Below are positions 45,404 through 54,324 of a stretch of DNA of 64,000 bases, piece after piece. Numbering within the stretch: the first letter of the stretch is position 1; each line of letters starts with the position of its first letter. Under the pieces are notes generated by a model. The model ran no database searches, was not told the origin of the DNA, and was given only the letters and a program-made list of their open reading frames with translations. The position numbers were made by a program, and so were the translations under genes. The stretch is from the NCBI RefSeq assembly GCF_003205835.1, contig NZ_CP029773.1:1954501-2018500 (forward strand), written 5' to 3'. The DNA comes from Stenotrophomonas maltophilia. Lineage in GTDB: Bacteria > Pseudomonadota > Gammaproteobacteria > Xanthomonadales > Xanthomonadaceae.

Positions 45404-45476
45404 CCGGCGCAGGGTTGCGCGGGTAAGCGCAGCGCACGCAGATGCGCTGCGAATTATCATCAGAAGGAAACAAGAT

Positions 45477-46424
45477 ATGTCCTCCGTCGTATCAGTCGTC
45501 GATCACATCGCATCGGCCAAGCGCGTCCTGCAGATCGAGGCATCGGCTGTCGCTGCGCTCGCCGGCAGGCTCGATGGGCAGTTCACCCAGGCCGTGGAAC
45601 AGGTGCTCGGTTCGCAGGGCCGGGTCATCATCTGCGGCATGGGCAAGTCGGGAATCATCGGGCGCAAGATCGCCGCGACGTTGGCCAGCACGGGTACTCC
45701 CAGCTTTTTCATGCACCCGGGTGAAGCGTTCCATGGTGATCTTGGCATGGTCACCGCCACCGATGTGTTCGTGGCGATCTCCTACTCCGGTGAAACCGAA
45801 GAGGTGGTGAAGCTGCTGCCCTTCCTGAAGGACAACGGCAATTTCCTCGTGGCGATCACCGGTCGTGCGACGTCCACGTTGGCCCAGGCAGCGGATTGCC
45901 ACTTGGATGCGGGTGTTTCGCAGGAAGCCTGCCCGCTTGCATTGGCACCCACTGCATCGACCACGGCAACGCTGGCGATGGGTGATGCGCTTGCAGTTGC
46001 ACTGATGGAGGCTCGAGGCTTTCAACCGGAAAATTTCGCGCGCTTCCACCCTGGTGGCTCGCTGGGCCGGCGCCTGCTGTCGCGCGTGGAGCACGAGATG
46101 GTTGCTGGCGATCTGCCGGTGGTGGACGCAGCAGCAACGATGATGGACGTATTGCAGGCCATTACGCGCTCCAGCCTCGGCCTGGCGATCGTACGGGCCG
46201 GCACCAGCTACGCGATCATCACCGATGGCGACGTTCGCCGCGCGCTCGAGCGTCATGGCCGCGAGGTGTTTGATAAGTCCGCGGCCGAGCTGATGACCGC
46301 CTCACCTGCCCAGGTGAGCGTAGGGACGCGGGTTGAGGATGCGCTGGTGCTGATGGAGCGGCGGCGGATCTCGTCGTTGCTGGTATTTGATGGCGACGCC
46401 CTGGTTGGCGTTTTCAAGAAGTAG
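45477..46424 (+). CDS. kdsD: Arabinose-5-phosphate isomerase (KdsD/KpsF)
   Basis: 315 aa. SIS domain: VIICGMGKSGIIGRKIAATLASTGTPSFFMHPGEAFHGDLGM, ISYSGETEEVVKLLPFLK and the CPLALAPTASTTATLAMGDALAV phrase unique to arabinose-5-P isomerases. Two CBS domains follow (LQAITRSSLGLAIVRAG ... ITDGDVRRAL and the C-terminal LMERRRISSLLVFDGDALVGVF). It makes arabinose-5-P for KdsA. ATG 45477 has GAAGGAA upstream. With kdsA and kdsC it gives a full route from ribulose-5-P to Kdo; activation by KdsB is not encoded here. Confidence 0.95.
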   Translation: MSSVVSVVDHIASAKRVLQIEASAVAALAGRLDGQFTQAVEQVLGSQGRVIICGMGKSGIIGRKIAATLASTGTPSFFMHPGEAFHGDLGMVTATDVFVAISYSGETEEVVKLLPFLKDNGNFLVAITGRATSTLAQAADCHLDAGVSQEACPLALAPTASTTATLAMGDALAVALMEARGFQPENFARFHPGGSLGRRLLSRVEHEMVAGDLPVVDAAATMMDVLQAITRSSLGLAIVRAGTSYAIITDGDVRRALERHGREVFDKSAAELMTASPAQVSVGTRVEDALVLMERRRISSLLVFDGDALVGVFKK

Positions 46425-46483
46425 CATTCATTGCCCTGCGACGAATGGTCAGAGCGGGGTGTGAGGCAGGAAAAAGGCGTGCT

Positions 46484-47731
46484 ATGGGTTCGTTGCAGAA
46501 AACTTTCTATATCTATGGCTTGCTGCTGCTGGGAAGCTTTGCGGCCTTCGCCTTCACCGATTATGGTGGATTATTCGGCTGCTTTGCATCAATTGTCGGC
46601 ATTGCTCTGTCGCGGACCATCGTCTATCTGTTTCTTTCATTCATCAATTTTTCGCTTTCGATTGCGTTCGACAATTTTCTCAGGGTGGATCCCGTCTTCT
46701 ACTTCTACGATGGTACCGGCGTCAGTGTTGGATACCTCTGCCTGATTTCGACGCTTCTCTATTGTGCGATTGGCATGATGGATATGACTCGAAGGGGAGG
46801 CGGTAGAGGGTTGTTGGTCGACTTCAAGTTCCCTGCGGTGTCGGCGGGAATATTCTGGCCGTTTGCTTTTGTGATCTTGGGGATAGCAGGTTTTGTTTTT
46901 CAAAGCGAAAGCTTCGTGCTTTCGACAAAGTACGATGCCTACGAACTGCAGAAATATCCCTTCCTTGAGTATGTGGGGTTGCTTATCGCTTTCATGCTTC
47001 AAGCGGCGAGGGGGAGTAGGCTCAGGCGTACCTTTGGCCTGTGCGTGGCGCTCATCTATATTGCGGTTTGTCTCGCTACGTCATATCGAATGGTCGCGAT
47101 CATCTGCTCGCTCGCCACTTTTATGGTGATCTGCAATGGACGAAAGGTCGGTAAGCCGCTTCTTGTCGGGTGCTGGCTTGGTGCCTATGTTGGGCTGACC
47201 TACATCAGCTACTGGAGAATTGGCATTTTCGAAGTTTCGATGGAAAACATTTTCGGATATGTGGATGGGCGGATGGATAACACCTTTACTGGTGTGATCG
47301 AAACGGCACTTATCTATACGTCAATTGCCAGGTCTCAAGGTGTTATTGAGAACATCGGCTATTTGGTGGGCGCGCTTCTACCTGTGCCGAATTCGCTGAT
47401 TCCAGACTCAATGCTATACATTGTTGACGCCATGCAGCGTTCCAAGTTTCCTGGCGGCGGTGCGTTGGCTGGCTTCGTGATCTATTTCCGGTATCTCTAT
47501 GTTGTTCCATACCTTTGGTTCATCTACATCGCCTTCAAGCGCTCGCATCTTGGGGGCATTGCCTCAGGCATGTACTTGATCCTTTTCATAACTGTGACAC
47601 GTTGGTGGCTTTATGGACCCTACGTGATCTTCAAGTTCCTGGGTGTGTTGCTGCTTATCATGATGGTGAACAAGTTTGCACTCGCAGTAGGTGCCAGCGG
47701 TCGACGTGCCGCCGGTGTCCTGCTGCGCTGA
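46484..47731 (+). CDS. wzy: Wzy-type polysaccharide polymerase (candidate)
   Basis: 415 aa, around 10-12 membrane helices. It is AT-richer than its neighbours and has no recognised soluble domain. A long periplasmic-loop candidate lies at MENIFGYVDGRMDNTFTGVIETALIYTSIARSQGVIENIGY. In a locus that has a flippase and a Wzc but no other polymerase, such a protein is almost always Wzy, which joins repeat units in the periplasm. The assignment is by topology and position. The start follows a GGAAAAAGG-type site. A strong terminator lies 14 bp after the stop. Confidence 0.75.
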   Translation: MGSLQKTFYIYGLLLLGSFAAFAFTDYGGLFGCFASIVGIALSRTIVYLFLSFINFSLSIAFDNFLRVDPVFYFYDGTGVSVGYLCLISTLLYCAIGMMDMTRRGGGRGLLVDFKFPAVSAGIFWPFAFVILGIAGFVFQSESFVLSTKYDAYELQKYPFLEYVGLLIAFMLQAARGSRLRRTFGLCVALIYIAVCLATSYRMVAIICSLATFMVICNGRKVGKPLLVGCWLGAYVGLTYISYWRIGIFEVSMENIFGYVDGRMDNTFTGVIETALIYTSIARSQGVIENIGYLVGALLPVPNSLIPDSMLYIVDAMQRSKFPGGGALAGFVIYFRYLYVVPYLWFIYIAFKRSHLGGIASGMYLILFITVTRWWLYGPYVIFKFLGVLLLIMMVNKFALAVGASGRRAAGVLLR

Positions 47732-47744
47732 GGGGTTCTGCCGG

Positions 47745-47783
47745 AAACGAAAAAGGGCGCCCCTTGGGCGCCCTTTTTCGTTT
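47745..47783. terminator. Strong intrinsic terminator after wzy
   Basis: A perfect 17-bp inverted repeat (arms 47745-47761 and 47767-47783, GC core GGGCGCC, 5-nt loop) with a T-run on the plus side and an A-run before it. It is bidirectional and should end the plus-strand operon. The IS3 relic begins three bases later. Confidence 0.92.
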
Positions 47784-47838
47784 CATGTCCCGTCCTGAAT
47801 TGGGTTGACACCTTTCCCCTACGGAAAAGGAATGTTCA

Positions 47839-48214
47839 ATGAAATCAACAATCAGGCGCAGCCAGCGGGATTACTCGCCGGCCTTCAAGCTGTTGGTGGT
47901 CGATTAGGTCGAGCGCGGGGAACTGACCTTCAAAAAAGGCTCAGGAGCGCCGTGGGATCCAAGGCTGCAGCGGAGTCCTCTTCTGGCTACGTCGGCACGG
48001 TCGGCAAGACTGGTCAGCTGGTGCATCCTTCCCTCCGATGAACACTGTCCCTAAAGCCGGAGCGGCTAAGCCGCTTACGCCGGAACAGCAGATCAAGGCC
48101 CTGCAGGCCCAGTTGCGAGAGGCGAACGAGAAGGCGTAGCTCTTCGAGGAAATCATGGGCGTCGTAAAAAGGCCCTCCGGCAAGTCCTCACGCAAGGGCG
48201 CCTCAAAGGCTTAA
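47839..48214 (+). pseudogene. IS3-family orfA (broken)
   Basis: An HTH-type OrfA: RRSQRDYSPAFKLLVVD at the start, then AQERRGIQGCSGVLFWLRRHGRQDW after a frame shift near a run of six A bases (47932-47937), then LTPEQQIKALQAQLREANEKA. In-frame TAG codons at 47905 and 48137 also break it. The A6 run is in mid-gene, so the shift is decay and not the programmed IS3 slippage site. Confidence 0.85.
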
Positions 48215-48216
48215 GC

Positions 48217-49044
48217 GTGGCAAGGGCTTGCCGCTATTTCGGCATCAGTCGGCAGGCGTTTTATCAGGCTGGACACCGTCATCAGCGGCGAGACGCTGCT
48301 GTTTCCACAGCGCTGGCGCTGGCGAGCGACTGCCGCGCGCGCCAGCCGCGGTTGGGTATGTGCAAGCTGCACCACCTGATTGAATCGAAGCTACTAGCGG
48401 CGGAATCGCTCTGGGGCGCGCTCGTCTGTTTGACGTGCTTCGACGCACGGCTGCAGGTGCCGCTGCGTCGCGCGGATCACAAGACCACCAAAAGGCATCA
48501 TCGCTTCCGGCGGTACCCGAACCTGCTTGAACTGGGCGACTGATGCGTGAGGCCAACCGGCAGCGAACAGGTATGGGTAGCGGATATCACCTATCTGCCC
48601 ACTGATGGAAATTTCGTTTACCTGAGCCTGGTTACAGACGTCTGGTTACGTAAGATCGTGCGCTGGAGCGTGAATGAGACGCTGCAGACGGAACACACTG
48701 CGCAAGCACTGGAAATGGCCCTGAAATCGCAAAAAACGAGGTAGCGTCTGATCCATCATTCGGATCGGGATATCCAGTACTGCTCGGACAACTACCATGA
48801 TATCCACGCCAACTATGGCCTGACCTGCTCCATGACCGACGGCTACGACTGTTATCAGAACGCGCTGGCGGAGCGGATCAACGGGATACTCAACGGCGAA
48901 TTCCTGCTTCGTCGCCCACGAGATCTTGGACAGGCCCGGGATATGGTGGCTGAGGTAGTGGAGATCTATAGCTCGGAGCGACTCCACCTGTCCCTGAAAA
49001 TGCAGACGCCCGATGTGATGCGTCGGGCGTCCTTGGCCGCCTGA
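48217..49044 (+). pseudogene. IS3-family orfB transposase (broken)
   Basis: An integrase-type DDE protein in pieces. The first piece (RACRYFGISRQAFYQ ... DHKTTKRHHRFRRYPNLLELGD) ends at 48543. A frame shift leads to PTGSEQVWVADITYLPTDG with the first Asp. A TAG at 48742 precedes RLIHHSDRDIQYCSDNY with the second Asp, and ALAERINGILNGEFLLRRP with the Glu. The catalytic triad is present but the chain is broken, so it is inactive. Confidence 0.88.
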
Positions 49045-49101
49045 GGGCGACCGGATCATCCACCCCGTAGGTGTTAACCTACGGCGGGACAGGTCATCAG
49101 C

Positions 49102-51243
49102 TCATTTGCCGATAGCGTCGAGATTCCTGTAGAAGAACTCTGAGTCGCGCTCGGATGTCAGCTGGTAGAGGCTGTGGGAGTGCGAGAGGCGCGCGCCACC
49201 GTCCCGGTACAACGGGTTCCACATGAAATCGGCGCGGGCACGGGTCGAGCGCGGCAGCATGAAGTCGAATGGCACCGAGAAGTAAATGCCCTTGTCGAAG
49301 CTGCCTTCGCCGAAGTCCTTGGATGAAACGTCGGTCTTGGTGGCGTAGGCGCCCATGGTCACGCCATTGTCGAACAAGCGTGCAACCGACACGGTTGCAC
49401 CCCAGTCCTTGGCGAGATATCGACCAGCGCTGACCGCGCTGATCAGGCGCCGCTGGTCACCCCACAGGTAATAGAGCGTGGCGTGGCCGGTGGTGACGCT
49501 GTAGTCACGGAAGCTGAAACGCTGGTCGAAATCGCGCTGCTTGACCCAGTTCAGTTCGGCGCCCAGCGCCCAGCGTTCGTCCATCGGGCGATACAGCACT
49601 TCGCCACCGACGCCGCCATACATGTACTCCAGCATGCCGGCATAGGCCATGCCGTACAGGTCGCGGCCGAGCTGCTTCGTGCCGGTCAGCTGCAGATTGG
49701 GCAGGGTGAAGTCCGAGGTAGTCAGATACTGGCGCACGTAGGTGCGCACGCGCGGCAGCCTGCTGGGCGCGTCGTACTTGAACTTGTCGTAGTTGTTGTA
49801 GGCGTTGTAGCTGGCGGTGCCGCTCAGCCAGAGGTTCTCGTTGAAGCGGAGGGTCGCGCCGTACATCGCCGCAACCTGGAACAGAATGAAGCCGTCAGGG
49901 CCACCCACGCTCTGCCGATAGCCGACGTTGAACGCACCGTCGAAGCGCTTCAGTGGCGCTTCGTACAACTTTTCCGAGCGCCTCGCATAGGGGGCATTCA
50001 TCTCGGCGCGGCGGCTGACAGTCGCCAGATCGGTCCGGTGGTCCAGATACTGGTTGAAGGTCTTCCGTTCCAGGCTGGTCTCGACCACCGGCAGGCCAAG
50101 TCGGACGTTCCGCAATGTCCACCAGTTGACGCCCTGCGGCGTCTGCGGATCAAGAATGCGCGCCGCGCGACCAATGCCCTGTGCCGGGTAGATGAATCGG
50201 CGCTGCTCGGCGCTGACGATCAGTTCCTGGCCGCTTCGATCAATGCGCTTCACCCGCAGGCCGGCGTTTTCCTCCAGCTCGTGGGCAATGGACGACCAAT
50301 CGGTAGGGGCTGCCGCTGAGGTTGCAGCGACCGTCTGCGGCTCATTCTGTGCTGCAAGGTTCCTGGCAACGGGCGGTGGGTCCATGAGCTTGGTCATGGG
50401 CTTGGCCTGGGCCAGGTTGGAATGCAGCGTGATGCCGACCATGGCCGTGTTCCCGCGCTCCCAGCCCAGGTGCAGCATCACGCTGTTGTTCACTGCGAAT
50501 ACGGCACCCAGATTGATGGGCGAGGACTGCCTCTGGTTGTTCCGTTGCGGCTCGTGGCGGTAGTCGTTGCCGTCATACTCGAGCTTCAGCTGCAGGCGAT
50601 CCCAGGGCGTCTGGTAGCTGACGCCGCCAAACACACCCAACCGGCCGCGGAACATCGCGCTGGTATTGAAGTCGCCAGGCGTGTTGACGCCGGGGCGCTC
50701 CTTGAAGCGGTCGTCGATCGCGCCCAGCGGATTGTCCAGGTCGCCACGGTTGCCGATATAGCCGGTGGCCAGGCCAAGGCTCGCGTCGAACGCGCCGAAG
50801 CGCTTGCTGGCAACGACGTACTCGCTTGAGAACAGGCCGGTACCGCCAAGATCGCGCGCGCCGACCGACACTTCCGGAAGCCAGCGACCTTCCTGCCACA
50901 GGCGCAGCTTGAGGTCGATCGACTTGTCCTTGTAGTTCTGGTTGCCGCTGAGCCACTCCGAGCCATAACGGCGGTTGGCCACCGAAATGTACCGGAATGA
51001 TCCTTCCACCCACGGCAGGGGTTGCATCACTACCGTGTACCGGCTGTAGGGCGAGGTGTGGCTGGCGGTGAGGCTGAGCTCGCCTTCCTCGCTCATGCGG
51101 GCGCTGGGTGTCTGCAGCAGGCCGATGCCACCCCAGTCGCTGGCGGTGGGGGCTGGCCCTTCCTGTGCGTACAGGGCTGCGCTGATGCTGAGGCTCAACA
51201 GGGCGATGCCGGCGCGAGCCAGCGGCAGTCGGTTACGGCACAT
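49102..51243 (-). CDS. gfcD: YjbH/GfcD-type outer-membrane polysaccharide protein
   Basis: 713 aa with a signal peptide (GIALLSLSISAALYAQ). The N-terminal part has GGIGLLQTPSARMSEEGELSLTASHTSPYSRYTVVMQPLPWVEGSFRY, the YjbH signature. Many amphipathic beta-strand repeats follow, probably two barrels. The end (SEFFYRNLDAIGK) matches the family's C terminus. YjbH/GfcD is an outer-membrane component of the group 4 capsule / yjb exopolysaccharide systems. The start ATG overlaps the gfcC stop (TGATG). Last gene of the minus-strand operon, facing the IS relic. Confidence 0.9.
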   Translation of the reverse strand: MCRNRLPLARAGIALLSLSISAALYAQEGPAPTASDWGGIGLLQTPSARMSEEGELSLTASHTSPYSRYTVVMQPLPWVEGSFRYISVANRRYGSEWLSGNQNYKDKSIDLKLRLWQEGRWLPEVSVGARDLGGTGLFSSEYVVASKRFGAFDASLGLATGYIGNRGDLDNPLGAIDDRFKERPGVNTPGDFNTSAMFRGRLGVFGGVSYQTPWDRLQLKLEYDGNDYRHEPQRNNQRQSSPINLGAVFAVNNSVMLHLGWERGNTAMVGITLHSNLAQAKPMTKLMDPPPVARNLAAQNEPQTVAATSAAAPTDWSSIAHELEENAGLRVKRIDRSGQELIVSAEQRRFIYPAQGIGRAARILDPQTPQGVNWWTLRNVRLGLPVVETSLERKTFNQYLDHRTDLATVSRRAEMNAPYARRSEKLYEAPLKRFDGAFNVGYRQSVGGPDGFILFQVAAMYGATLRFNENLWLSGTASYNAYNNYDKFKYDAPSRLPRVRTYVRQYLTTSDFTLPNLQLTGTKQLGRDLYGMAYAGMLEYMYGGVGGEVLYRPMDERWALGAELNWVKQRDFDQRFSFRDYSVTTGHATLYYLWGDQRRLISAVSAGRYLAKDWGATVSVARLFDNGVTMGAYATKTDVSSKDFGEGSFDKGIYFSVPFDFMLPRSTRARADFMWNPLYRDGGARLSHSHSLYQLTSERDSEFFYRNLDAIGK

Positions 51244-52016
51244 CACTCTGGAACTCCGGGCGCATCCAGCACCTGGGTGGCGAGGAAGCGCGCGGCTTCT
51301 TCGTTGATATCGGGGGTGGTGGACCGCACGGCGGATCCAGCAATGGGGACGTAGATCACCGCCCCCGGCGCCAAGGGGGTCCGTGCACTGCGATTCCACA
51401 GCGCAATACCAATCTTCGTGACCCGGCCGTCGGGCTGGATCACATAGAGATCGTCAGGGCTGGCGGCGGGCAACAGTCCACACTGGTTGCGGTAGATGCG
51501 CGCATCCTGCATCGCCGCATGCGGCAACGCGCATGGCAGGGTAACCGCCCCCGTGACAGTGACCGTCTGTGGTCGCGACGGGTAGATCAGCCGATCGCCG
51601 GGTCGTGCCGGTCGATCCTGCGGGCGATCGGCCTCCAGGGAGCGCGGTTGAAGCAGTTGCGGTTCGCGCCCGGTGACCGGAAGTGCACCGAACTCGCGCG
51701 CCATCCGGGCGGCGGCGTCGGCGATGTCTGGCGCGTCCTCAAGGGCGGTCAGTGTTTCCAGGTCGAATAGCACTCCAGCCTTCAGGCGCGTCTGTTGTGC
51801 CGTGTTGCCCGCGCGCAGCAGGGCGGCGCCCGCAAAGTAGGCGTGCTCGTTGGGGGCGGCGGCAAGGGCGGCGGCGCTGAGGCGCGCGTTGTCTGCCAGG
51901 GCGTGTGGGCCTGGGGCGCGTACCTGGCCATAGGCCTCAACCACGATCGGAGAGGCCGCTTGGACAGTGCCGGCGAGTGCGGCACCAAGGGCCATAACGA
52001 TAAGTTGCGGCGTCAT
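51243..52016 (-). CDS. gfcC: YjbG/GfcC-type periplasmic polysaccharide protein
   Basis: 257 aa with a signal peptide (IVMALGAALAGTVQAA). It opens into VVEAYGQVRAPGPHALADNARLSAAALAA, a beta-grasp/SLBB-like start as in GfcC. Further on are GDRLIYPSRPQTVTVTGAV and IYVPIAGSAVRSTTPDINEEAARFLATQ, the latter close to the family's conserved end. It is periplasmic, with a likely structural role in polysaccharide export. It overlaps gfcB (ATGA) and gfcD (TGATG). Confidence 0.88.
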   Translation of the reverse strand: MTPQLIVMALGAALAGTVQAASPIVVEAYGQVRAPGPHALADNARLSAAALAAAPNEHAYFAGAALLRAGNTAQQTRLKAGVLFDLETLTALEDAPDIADAAARMAREFGALPVTGREPQLLQPRSLEADRPQDRPARPGDRLIYPSRPQTVTVTGAVTLPCALPHAAMQDARIYRNQCGLLPAASPDDLYVIQPDGRVTKIGIALWNRSARTPLAPGAVIYVPIAGSAVRSTTPDINEEAARFLATQVLDAPGVPE

Positions 52017-52702
52017 CGGGGCTGCAGGTCCGGCGTATGGGGTTTGAGCTGGATGATGTCCAGATGGGTGTCCGGCGCGATGGCCTGGCGGCTTTTCCAG
52101 ATGAAGCCGTTGGCCGGGTCCACCCAGAAGTGGTTGTCCTGTTTCCAGCCGTCACCCCGCAGCTGCTCGCGGATGTGCAGCAGCTCGCGCGTCCGGCCCA
52201 GGATATCGACGCGCTCGGTGCCCAGTAGGTGCAGGGTGCCGGTCACTTCCATGCCGAAGCGATAGCCGGGCATGAGGTCATAGCGTCGTTGCACGACCTC
52301 ACCATCGTGCACCTTGCGCAGGTCGAGGAACGGGTTCGGCCCGACGATCCGCATCTGCTGCAGCTCGGGCGTGCCGCCGTTGGTTGCTTCGATCAGCCCG
52401 TTGCGCAGGAACACGATGCTGCGTTCGCTGCTGTACCAGGCCTGACGGCCGTCATCCACTGCGCCAAGCACCAGCAATGCGCCGCCTGCCGGTCCATTGA
52501 CCTTGATCTGCGGGTAGCGGTTGCGGGCAACGTCCTCGGCACTGGGCTGCACATCTGGCGTGCCCTGCACGGCCAGTTGCACGGCCTTGAGGCTGCTGCG
52601 GCTGACAACGCCGCAGCCGGTTGCCGAGACCGCGATGGCAGCAGCCAGCAGGCCTAGGTGGAAACTCCGGAGCACGAGGCGGGAGCGAGCGTTCCTGCTC
52701 AT
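52013..52702 (-). CDS. gfcB: YjbF/GfcB-type lipoprotein
   Basis: 229 aa from ATG 52702. A lipoprotein signal ends in AVSATGC, giving a lipidated Cys near residue 30. The body has the YjbF pattern: SIVFLRNGLIEATNGGTP, RIVGPNPFLDL, RYDLMPGYRFGMEVTGTLHLLG and WVDPANGFIWKSRQAIAPD. It is an outer-membrane or periplasmic lipoprotein of the gfc/yjb module. It lies 11 bp after wza and is coupled to gfcC downstream. Confidence 0.9.
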   Translation of the reverse strand: MSRNARSRLVLRSFHLGLLAAAIAVSATGCGVVSRSSLKAVQLAVQGTPDVQPSAEDVARNRYPQIKVNGPAGGALLVLGAVDDGRQAWYSSERSIVFLRNGLIEATNGGTPELQQMRIVGPNPFLDLRKVHDGEVVQRRYDLMPGYRFGMEVTGTLHLLGTERVDILGRTRELLHIREQLRGDGWKQDNHFWVDPANGFIWKSRQAIAPDTHLDIIQLKPHTPDLQPR

Positions 52703-52713
52703 CTGAAGCCTCG

Positions 52714-53820
52714 TCAATTGTCCAGATCGTTGCGCGCGCTTGCCGCGTTGCTGATGATGGCGGTGAACGGCAGCAGCTGGTTCACGAAGCGGCTCCAACG
52801 CGTCACGCCGGCTGCACCGACGAACACGACATCACCCGGCTGCAGGTTGAACTGGCTGGCAACGGCGAATGCGGAGGGCGACCTCGCTTCCAGGTGGAAC
52901 ACCTGCGACGGCGCCTCCTGCAGGTCGTTCGAGCCGCGGATCACATACACCGCGTTGCCATTGGAGGTGGTCTGCAGCAGGCCACGGGCGCGGCCCAGCG
53001 CCTGGCTCAATGAGATCTCGCCGGTCTTGAAGCTCATGGCGCCAGGCTGGTTCACTTCACCGACGACAAAGACTTCCTTGCGGTCCAGATACGGCACATA
53101 TAGGTGATCGCCCGCCTTGAGGAAGACGTTCGTATCGCCGCCGCCATTGCGGCCCAGCTCGTCAAGATCGATGATGAAGGTGGCGCCGTCGCGGGTGAGG
53201 CGGACGCCGGAAAGATCGGCTTGTGCCGGGTCGAGGCCTGCCTGGCTGATGGCATCGCCGAGGGTAAGCGGAGTGACCGTCAGCGGCACCGTGGCCGGCT
53301 GGCGCGAGGCGCCGGTGACCCACACGCGTTGGCTGGCGTAGGTCAGCATCGAGACATCCACCTGCGGCGCTTCGATGTAGCGGGCCAGGCGGGTGGTAAT
53401 CTCATCACGCAGCTCGGCCGGCGTCTTGCCGGCGGCGGTGACCTTGCCGATGTAGGGGTAGAACAGCGTGCCGTCGGACTGCACCAGGCGGCCGGCAGCG
53501 CTCAGCTGCTGCTGCGGGCCGGCCGGGACGGTCAGTTCAGGGTGGTCCCACACCGTGATGTAGAGGATGTCGCCTGCGCCGATCTGATAAGGCCCCGGCT
53601 GGTACTGCATCAACGAGGCCGGAATTCCGGGTGCGTCCTTTTCGGCGCGTTCCATGGCGATGAGCTTGGGCGTGATCGGAATCAGCTCGATCTGATCGTT
53701 GCCAACCTGCTGGCTGCTACCCATCAGGGAGTTGGAGCGCATGTGCTGGCCCGGGGCCCACATGCAACCTGACATGGTGAGGGTGAACGCCATGGCGGCG
53801 ACGAGACGCTTGCAGTCCAT
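52714..53820 (-). CDS. wza: Wza outer-membrane polysaccharide export lipoprotein
   Basis: 368 aa. A lipobox (TMSGC) gives a lipidated Cys near residue 19. A Poly_export/PES domain follows: PYQIGAGDILYITVWDHPELTVPAG, and LYPYIGKV-type FYPYIGKVTAAGKTPAELRDEI. SLBB domains come next: VWVTGASRQPATVPLT, GDHLYVPYLDRKEVFVVGEVNQPGAMSF and GDVVFVGAAGVTRW. It ends with a hydrophobic stretch (RFVNQLLPFTAIIS) for the outer-membrane ring helix. It forms the octameric channel with Wzc. It is placed in the gfc module, away from wzb/wzc. A terminator lies just upstream. Confidence 0.95.
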   Translation of the reverse strand: MDCKRLVAAMAFTLTMSGCMWAPGQHMRSNSLMGSSQQVGNDQIELIPITPKLIAMERAEKDAPGIPASLMQYQPGPYQIGAGDILYITVWDHPELTVPAGPQQQLSAAGRLVQSDGTLFYPYIGKVTAAGKTPAELRDEITTRLARYIEAPQVDVSMLTYASQRVWVTGASRQPATVPLTVTPLTLGDAISQAGLDPAQADLSGVRLTRDGATFIIDLDELGRNGGGDTNVFLKAGDHLYVPYLDRKEVFVVGEVNQPGAMSFKTGEISLSQALGRARGLLQTTSNGNAVYVIRGSNDLQEAPSQVFHLEARSPSAFAVASQFNLQPGDVVFVGAAGVTRWSRFVNQLLPFTAIISNAASARNDLDN

Positions 53821-53855
53821 CGTTAATCATTCCTGGCCCGAACGGGCATGAAAAA

Positions 53856-53885
53856 GCCCTCGCCGAACTGCCGCCCGGCGAGGGC
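53856..53885 (-). terminator. Intrinsic terminator between gfcA and wza
   Basis: Read on the minus strand: GCCCTCGCCG, a 10-nt loop, CGGCGAGGGC, then TTTTTC. It is 24 bp after the gfcA stop and 35 bp before wza. It should end most gfcA transcripts and so lower wza-gfcBCD expression relative to gfcA. Confidence 0.88.
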
Positions 53886-53909
53886 GTGGGTACTACAACG
53901 GCGTTCCGA

Positions 53910-54215
53910 TCAGCGGGTGCCGGTCGTGCCGGTCGTGCCGGTTGAGCCAGTGGTGCCGCCCGGCGGGTTGGTGGTGCCGCCGTTGTTGTTGCCCGCATCA
54001 TCCTTGCTGCTGTCCGCAGCAACGCTGTACAGCACGCCAGCAGCGGCAACGCCCAAGCCCACGGTAGCGACGGTGGTCAGGGTGCCGGTGGCGGCAGCGC
54101 CAGCAGCTTCAGCGCCAGCAACTTCAGCGCTGGTTTCGGCGGCGACAGGAGCTTCCTGAGCAAACACCGGCGAGGACAGGCCCAGCAGGGCCAGGGCAGC
54201 AATCATCTTCTTCAT
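53910..54215 (-). CDS. gfcA: Small GfcA/YjbE-like Gly/Thr-rich exported protein
   Basis: 101 aa. A signal peptide, MKKMIAALALLGLSSPVFA, is followed by an Ala/Glu-rich stretch, a hydrophobic TVGLGVAAAGVLYSV segment, and a Gly/Thr/Pro-rich tail partly encoded by 9-bp tandem repeats (53917-53943). This plan (signal, A/T/V helix, Gly-Thr tail) fits YjbE/GfcA, the small first gene of the yjb/gfc operons. It has no assigned activity. GGAGACC precedes the ATG. A terminator follows, so it should be made in excess over wza. Confidence 0.75.
   Translation of the reverse strand: MKKMIAALALLGLSSPVFAQEAPVAAETSAEVAGAEAAGAAATGTLTTVATVGLGVAAAGVLYSVAADSSKDDAGNNNGGTTNPPGGTTGSTGTTGTTGTR
53917..53943. repeat. 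9-bp tandem repeat, three copies
   Basis: Three head-to-tail GTGCCGGTC/T units in the gfcA tail. On the coding strand they give repeating Thr-Gly-Thr. Could vary in copy number. Confidence 0.8.
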
Positions 54216-54324
54216 CTACGGGGTCTCCTACTCCGTGAGGGAAATTTTTCCACCGCTATGTTGGCTGCTATTCATTTGCCCTGTCAAGGAACGTGAAGGA
54301 AATGTGGAGTCATGTTGGCGATTC

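Larger units (their letters stand above)
47786..49091 (+). mobile_element. Degenerate IS3-family element
   Basis: About 1.3 kb between imperfect ends that share TGTCCCG and a GGTT(A/G)ACACC block in inverted orientation (47786 on the left, 49091 on the right). It encodes decayed orfA and orfB of the IS3/IS150 type. No matching target duplication is visible. It sits at the junction of the two exopolysaccharide operons. Confidence 0.85.

Noticed and set aside
47932..47937. Programmed IS3 frameshift site (A6 run)
   Set aside because: It lies in the middle of orfA rather than at the orfA/orfB junction, and other stops also break the frame.
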